From NCBI GenBank assembly GCA_903876765.1, contig CAIRBH010000006.1, positions 1-38,411 on the forward strand: a DNA stretch of 38,411 nucleotides, given 5' to 3'. The position numbers were made by a program, and so were the translations under genes. This stretch comes from an uncultured Pseudomonadota bacterium. GTDB lineage: Bacteria > Pseudomonadota > Gammaproteobacteria > Burkholderiales > Methylophilaceae. Below the pieces are notes generated by a model that was given only the letters and a program-made list of their open reading frames with translations, was not told the origin of the DNA and did not search any database. The first letter of the stretch is position 1, and each line of letters opens with the position of its first letter. Positions 35,478 through 38,411 of this stretch are shown one piece after another.

Positions 35478-35932
35478 TGCGGCTCTTGCACTGTGGCTGT
35501 GATGCCTTGCTTGAAAGTCGTTTTATTTTTATGCTTAAACGTCAGCGCAAACTTCACTTGATTATTGACTGATAGCGGTTTTTTTAAATCAAACAGCATT
35601 AAGTGAAAGCCGCCAGGCGCCAGTTTGTAAGGTTTGCCAGCGACTAGGTCGAGTTTGTCTAACATGCGCATTTTCATGACGCCATTTTCTACTGTCATAT
35701 TATGAATTTCTATGCTGTGACTAGCATCGCTATCTATACTGACCAGCGTTACATCTTGCTTACTTAACAAAGTCATGTACGCCGCGCCCACTTCTTGTCC
35801 AGGGCTGGTTGGCCGCACCCAGGCATTTTCTATTAACACCAGTTCAGCGCTTTTGCCGCTATCTAAGGCTTGAGCTTGACCGCCACATAAGCTCAGACAT
35901 AGCAATAATGGGTAAAGATTAAAGTTTTTCAT
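35474..35932 (-). CDS. PCu(A)C-type periplasmic copper chaperone
   Basis: 152 residues. Signal peptide ~1-22. Copper(I)-binding residues follow the family pattern: His77-x-Met79 in IEIHNM, Met88/Met90, and His110-x-Met112 in GGFHLML. The family delivers copper to the CuA/CuB sites of cytochrome oxidase. The C-terminal tail is Lys/Thr-rich. The stop overlaps the end of the Nudix-ThiE gene by four bases (convergent). It fits the cytochrome c and thioredoxin genes elsewhere in the window. Confidence 0.9.
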   Translation of the reverse strand: MKNFNLYPLLLCLSLCGGQAQALDSGKSAELVLIENAWVRPTSPGQEVGAAYMTLLSKQDVTLVSIDSDASHSIEIHNMTVENGVMKMRMLDKLDLVAGKPYKLAPGGFHLMLFDLKKPLSVNNQVKFALTFKHKNKTTFKQGITATVQEPH

Positions 35933-35964
35933 CAGTCAAGTATTCGTTTTAAAGTCCGTCGTGA

Positions 35965-36153
35965 TTATGCTTGGTCATCGAGATCATCATGGGTGATCGC
36001 CTCAGGGATGCTGTAGCCTTCAGTTGCCCATACGCCTAAATCGATCAGCTGGCAACGCTCACTGCAAAAAGGCCGAAAGGCATTATTAGGCGAAAATTCG
36101 GATAAATTCCCACACTTGGGGCAAGCTACTAAACGTTTTTTTATGGATTCCAT
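35965..36153 (-). CDS. yacG: YacG, zinc-binding DNA gyrase inhibitor
   Basis: 62 residues. Four zinc-ligand cysteines are arranged CPKCG...FCSERCQLIDLGVWA, the full YacG signature, and an acidic C-terminal tail follows. YacG binds GyrB and blocks gyrase. Located 19 bases behind zapD, the usual coaE-zapD-yacG order. Confidence 0.95.
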   Translation of the reverse strand: MESIKKRLVACPKCGNLSEFSPNNAFRPFCSERCQLIDLGVWATEGYSIPEAITHDDLDDQA

Positions 36154-36172
36154 TTAGCGATAAAACCAGTGA

Positions 36173-36931
36173 TTACAAGTTGCAAAGGGCGAGTGAGAAG
36201 CTAACATCTTCATCATATTTCTGTAATTTTTGCGTAGAGTCAAGGCTATTAAATCGAATGTTAATGGCGTATTTATTGGCGCTGACTTCTGGAAAGCAGT
36301 TCATGCCATTGTCCAGAACAATTCTAAGCATTTGTGCGGGCTTAGCCCCCGCTAGCATTTGTTGATAAGCCCCATTGCTCGCTAATAATTTGCTAGTGAC
36401 GCCACTGCCACGCAGGATTTTCAAAATAATGCCTATGGCATCATGCATAGGCAATAGTGGTTTTAGCCATAGACTAAAATCGGCTCTGCGACTGGCTTCG
36501 CCAAGTCCAAGCCAATAATGATAAGAAGGCAAATCAAATTCGCATACGCCACCTGGAATGCCCGCCCGTTGCTTAATGCTCATTAACCATTCATTAGATC
36601 GCAAAGTCTGACCAAGTTTGGTGTTCTCTGTGCGCAATCCTGCTGAAGCTGCGCTGATGTTTTGCAAGATACTTTCTAATGTGTTTTCTGCAATGGCTGG
36701 GTTGCCTATGAGTGTTGTCATCACGGTTTTTTGACGGTCTAATTCTTGCAGTAAATCAGATTTTAATTCTGCTCGGTCGATGACATCGAGAATTTGCAAC
36801 AGTGTGATTAAGGCGCAGTGATGTTGATACTCATGTTCAGATTCAATGTTGTGTAAAAGTTTGGCGAACAAATCCTCTACGCGAAGTAAGGTGCGTATAC
36901 GCTCATTGAAAGGATAGTCGTAGCTTGGCAT
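36173..36931 (-). CDS. zapD: ZapD, FtsZ-ring cross-linking protein
   Basis: 252 residues. YDYPFNERIRTLLRVEDLF at the start is the ZapD (YacF) hallmark, followed by a helical domain and a beta-rich C-terminal part (GGVCEFDLPSYHYWLGL, CFPEVSANKYAINIRF). ZapD bundles FtsZ filaments at the septum. Located between yacG and coaE. Confidence 0.96.
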   Translation of the reverse strand: MPSYDYPFNERIRTLLRVEDLFAKLLHNIESEHEYQHHCALITLLQILDVIDRAELKSDLLQELDRQKTVMTTLIGNPAIAENTLESILQNISAASAGLRTENTKLGQTLRSNEWLMSIKQRAGIPGGVCEFDLPSYHYWLGLGEASRRADFSLWLKPLLPMHDAIGIILKILRGSGVTSKLLASNGAYQQMLAGAKPAQMLRIVLDNGMNCFPEVSANKYAINIRFNSLDSTQKLQKYDEDVSFSLALCNL

Positions 36932-36992
36932 GTTAGATTAGACGACTCATTAAGTAGGTTAATGCAAGGTCAGTTGAGCTGGATTATCAAAG

Positions 36993-37610
36993 TTATTGAC
37001 TAACTATGCAAGTTTTAATGAACTTTTTATGTATTAAGCTGATATTCTCATGCAATTCTGATACTGAGCCATTATTTTTTATTATTTCGTCTGCAAGCGC
37101 TAACCTTGTAGCTCTGGTTACTTGAGCGCTCATCACAGCTTTTACTTGAGCTTCCGTCATTTTGCTGCGTGCCATGGTGCGCTGAATTTGTAGCGTTTCG
37201 TCACAATCTATGACTAAAATTTTGTTGATGACATCATCGTAATGATTATTTTCAAATAACAGTGGGACCACCAAAATTTGGTATGGTGGGTGTAAACCAT
37301 CCTCGTGGTCTTGGAGTAGTTTTAAAGCGTTAGCGTGAATAGCTGGATGGATGAGGGCTTGTAGCTTTAATCGTTCGTTAGGCTGATTAAATACGTGCTC
37401 ACGTAACTTTGCACGGTTAAGTGCACCAGTTTCAGCTAAAAATTCCTGACCAAAAATGCGTACAATGTCAGACAGCATAGGTGCGCCAATAGCGGTGAGT
37501 TCGTGGGCAATCACATCTAAATCGACCACGGGTATGCCGATATTTGCAAATTGTTTTGCGGCTTCACTTTTACCTGAGCCTATGCCACCAGTGAGTGCAA
37601 CGACAAACAT
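36993..37610 (-). CDS. coaE: CoaE, dephospho-CoA kinase
   Basis: 205 residues. P-loop GGIGSGKS (8-15), then the VVDLDVIAHEL and FNQPNERLKLQALIHP motifs of CoaE. Last step of coenzyme A synthesis, adding the 3'-phosphate. It starts three bases after the pilD stop, so co-transcription with the pilus peptidase is likely, as in many proteobacteria (pilBCD-coaE-zapD-yacG). Confidence 0.97.
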   Translation of the reverse strand: MFVVALTGGIGSGKSEAAKQFANIGIPVVDLDVIAHELTAIGAPMLSDIVRIFGQEFLAETGALNRAKLREHVFNQPNERLKLQALIHPAIHANALKLLQDHEDGLHPPYQILVVPLLFENNHYDDVINKILVIDCDETLQIQRTMARSKMTEAQVKAVMSAQVTRATRLALADEIIKNNGSVSELHENISLIHKKFIKTCIVSQ

Positions 37611-37613
37611 CAG

Positions 37614-38411
37614 TTAAGCCAAATAATAACTAGCAAGTTGCGGCCCTAAAAATAATGCGGCTATACCACCTATGGCTAAAAATGGCCCAAACGGCATAGG
37701 CACCTCGTGCCCTCGTTTTGTGAATACAATGAGACTGATACCAATGATTGCGCCTAGAACTGAGGATAATAAAATGACGGCAGGTAGTAATTGCCAGCCA
37801 AACCAGGCGCCAATTGCAGCCAGCAGCTTAAAGTCGCCGTAGCCCATGCCTTCTTTACCAGTAGTTAGTTTAAATGCCCAGTAAATTGACCATAAGATTA
37901 GGTAGCCAGCGATGGCGCCTATGACGGCAGCATTTAAACTAGCAAAACCATTATTCAGATTGAACAGCAAGCCCAGCCACAGCAAGGGCAAGGTGATGTC
38001 GTCAGGTAATAATTGCGTATCGAAATCGATAAAAGTCAGTGATATCAGCGCAAAGCAAAATAGCCAAGCAAAAAAGGCTGTGCAAGAATAGCCAAACTTC
38101 CAGCTGACTAGGCCTATCAAAAGCCCTGTTAGCGCTTCAATTAAGGGGTAGCGTATGCTGATGCTGGTGTGGCAGCTGCTACATTTGCCTCTTAAGAATA
38201 AATAGCTAAGCACGGGTATGTTTTCTAACACAGTGATCTTGTGGCCGCAGTTGGGGCAAGCTGAGCGCGGTTTGGCGAGCGTATATTGATCGGATACCCC
38301 AACCTCTTTGCCTTGCAGCTCTAGGCAGTTATGATGCCATTCGCGCTCCATGATTTTGGGTAATCTATGAATCACGACATTTAAAAAGCTACCAACCATT
38401 AGTCCAAAAAC
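37614..38411 (-). CDS. pilD: PilD, type IV prepilin peptidase / N-methyltransferase (5' end outside window)
   Basis: The frame stays open to the window edge. An ATG at 38399 lies inside the conserved FGLMVGSFLNVVIHRLP stretch, so the true start is upstream, out of view. Visible: the zinc tetracysteine (CPNCG... CSSCH), the two active-site aspartates in FIDFDTQLLPDD and GYGDFKLLAAIGAWFGW, and about seven membrane helices. It cleaves and methylates prepilins of type IV pili and type II secretion. Pilus genes presumably lie beyond the right edge. Confidence 0.95.
   Translation of the reverse strand, partial: VFGLMVGSFLNVVIHRLPKIMEREWHHNCLELQGKEVGVSDQYTLAKPRSACPNCGHKITVLENIPVLSYLFLRGKCSSCHTSISIRYPLIEALTGLLIGLVSWKFGYSCTAFFAWLFCFALISLTFIDFDTQLLPDDITLPLLWLGLLFNLNNGFASLNAAVIGAIAGYLILWSIYWAFKLTTGKEGMGYGDFKLLAAIGAWFGWQLLPAVILLSSVLGAIIGISLIVFTKRGHEVPMPFGPFLAIGGIAALFLGPQLASYYLA

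Noticed and set aside
1-38411. CRISPR arrays, insertion sequences, prophage or attachment sites
   Set aside because: No regularly spaced repeats, transposase or integrase motifs were seen; the tRNA-Arg gene shows no duplicated 3' end nearby.

Overview
The window reads as a chromosomal segment of a betaproteobacterium, most likely of the Methylophilaceae (Methylotenera/Methylophilus type). This rests on the gene mix (full ccm operon, HemJ, the large DUF3683-type FAD/Fe-S oxidoreductase, ZapD/YacG/CoaE/PilD block, Nudix-ThiE fusion, ribH-nusB) and on moderate-to-low GC. The taxonomic call is an inference; no rRNA is present. There are no insertion sequences, phage genes or CRISPR arrays. Nearly all of it is compact core genome, and the left edge (1-1700) is the only loosely packed part.

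Layout. 1-1690: the end of a repeat-bearing surface protein with an Lcl/DUF1566-like C-terminus, then a small secreted Cys protein and two AT-rich gaps. 1694-8281: complete cytochrome c maturation operon ccmABCDEFGHI, ending in a strong hairpin terminator shared with a convergent tRNA-Arg(CCG). 8538-10053: membrane-anchored cytochrome c5-like protein and apaH. 10042-15701, all on the minus strand: tlpA-like thioredoxin, hemJ, a membrane protein resembling a TetR factor without its DNA-binding head, a true TetR regulator, a PfkB kinase, a glycine-zipper lipoprotein, and an olsB-olsA pair for ornithine lipids. 15865-19743: one giant FAD/Fe-S oxidoreductase. 19762-22609 (minus): phoB, phoR and a lipoprotein. 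22785-27150 (plus): OFA-type MFS carrier, ribH, nusB, GAF-HD-GYP protein. 27147-31597 (minus): lpxH, two cyclophilins, an L,D-transpeptidase and a TPR protein that share a C-terminal domain. 31798-35477 (plus): cysS, argJ, Nudix-ThiE fusion. 35474-38411 (minus): copper chaperone, yacG, zapD, coaE and the 3' part of pilD.

How the genes fit together. Two themes stand out. The first is haem and envelope redox chemistry: ccm operon, cytochrome c, HemJ, TlpA-like thioredoxin, copper chaperone. The second is phosphate-responsive membrane remodelling. phoBR lies in the window, and I find three-half-site Pho boxes (7-bp elements at 11-bp pitch) upstream of both phoB and olsB. The olsB messenger would also begin with a perfect 13-bp hairpin that encloses its own Shine-Dalgarno and start codon, which suggests a second, translational level of control over ornithine-lipid synthesis.

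The best candidates for something undescribed are: the Pho-box plus SD-sequestering hairpin at olsB; the headless, membrane-tethered TetR-like protein beside a real TetR with a leaderless, palindrome-bearing promoter; a CcmI that lacks its TPR region; and a third, uncharacterised lipoprotein gene translationally coupled to phoR.
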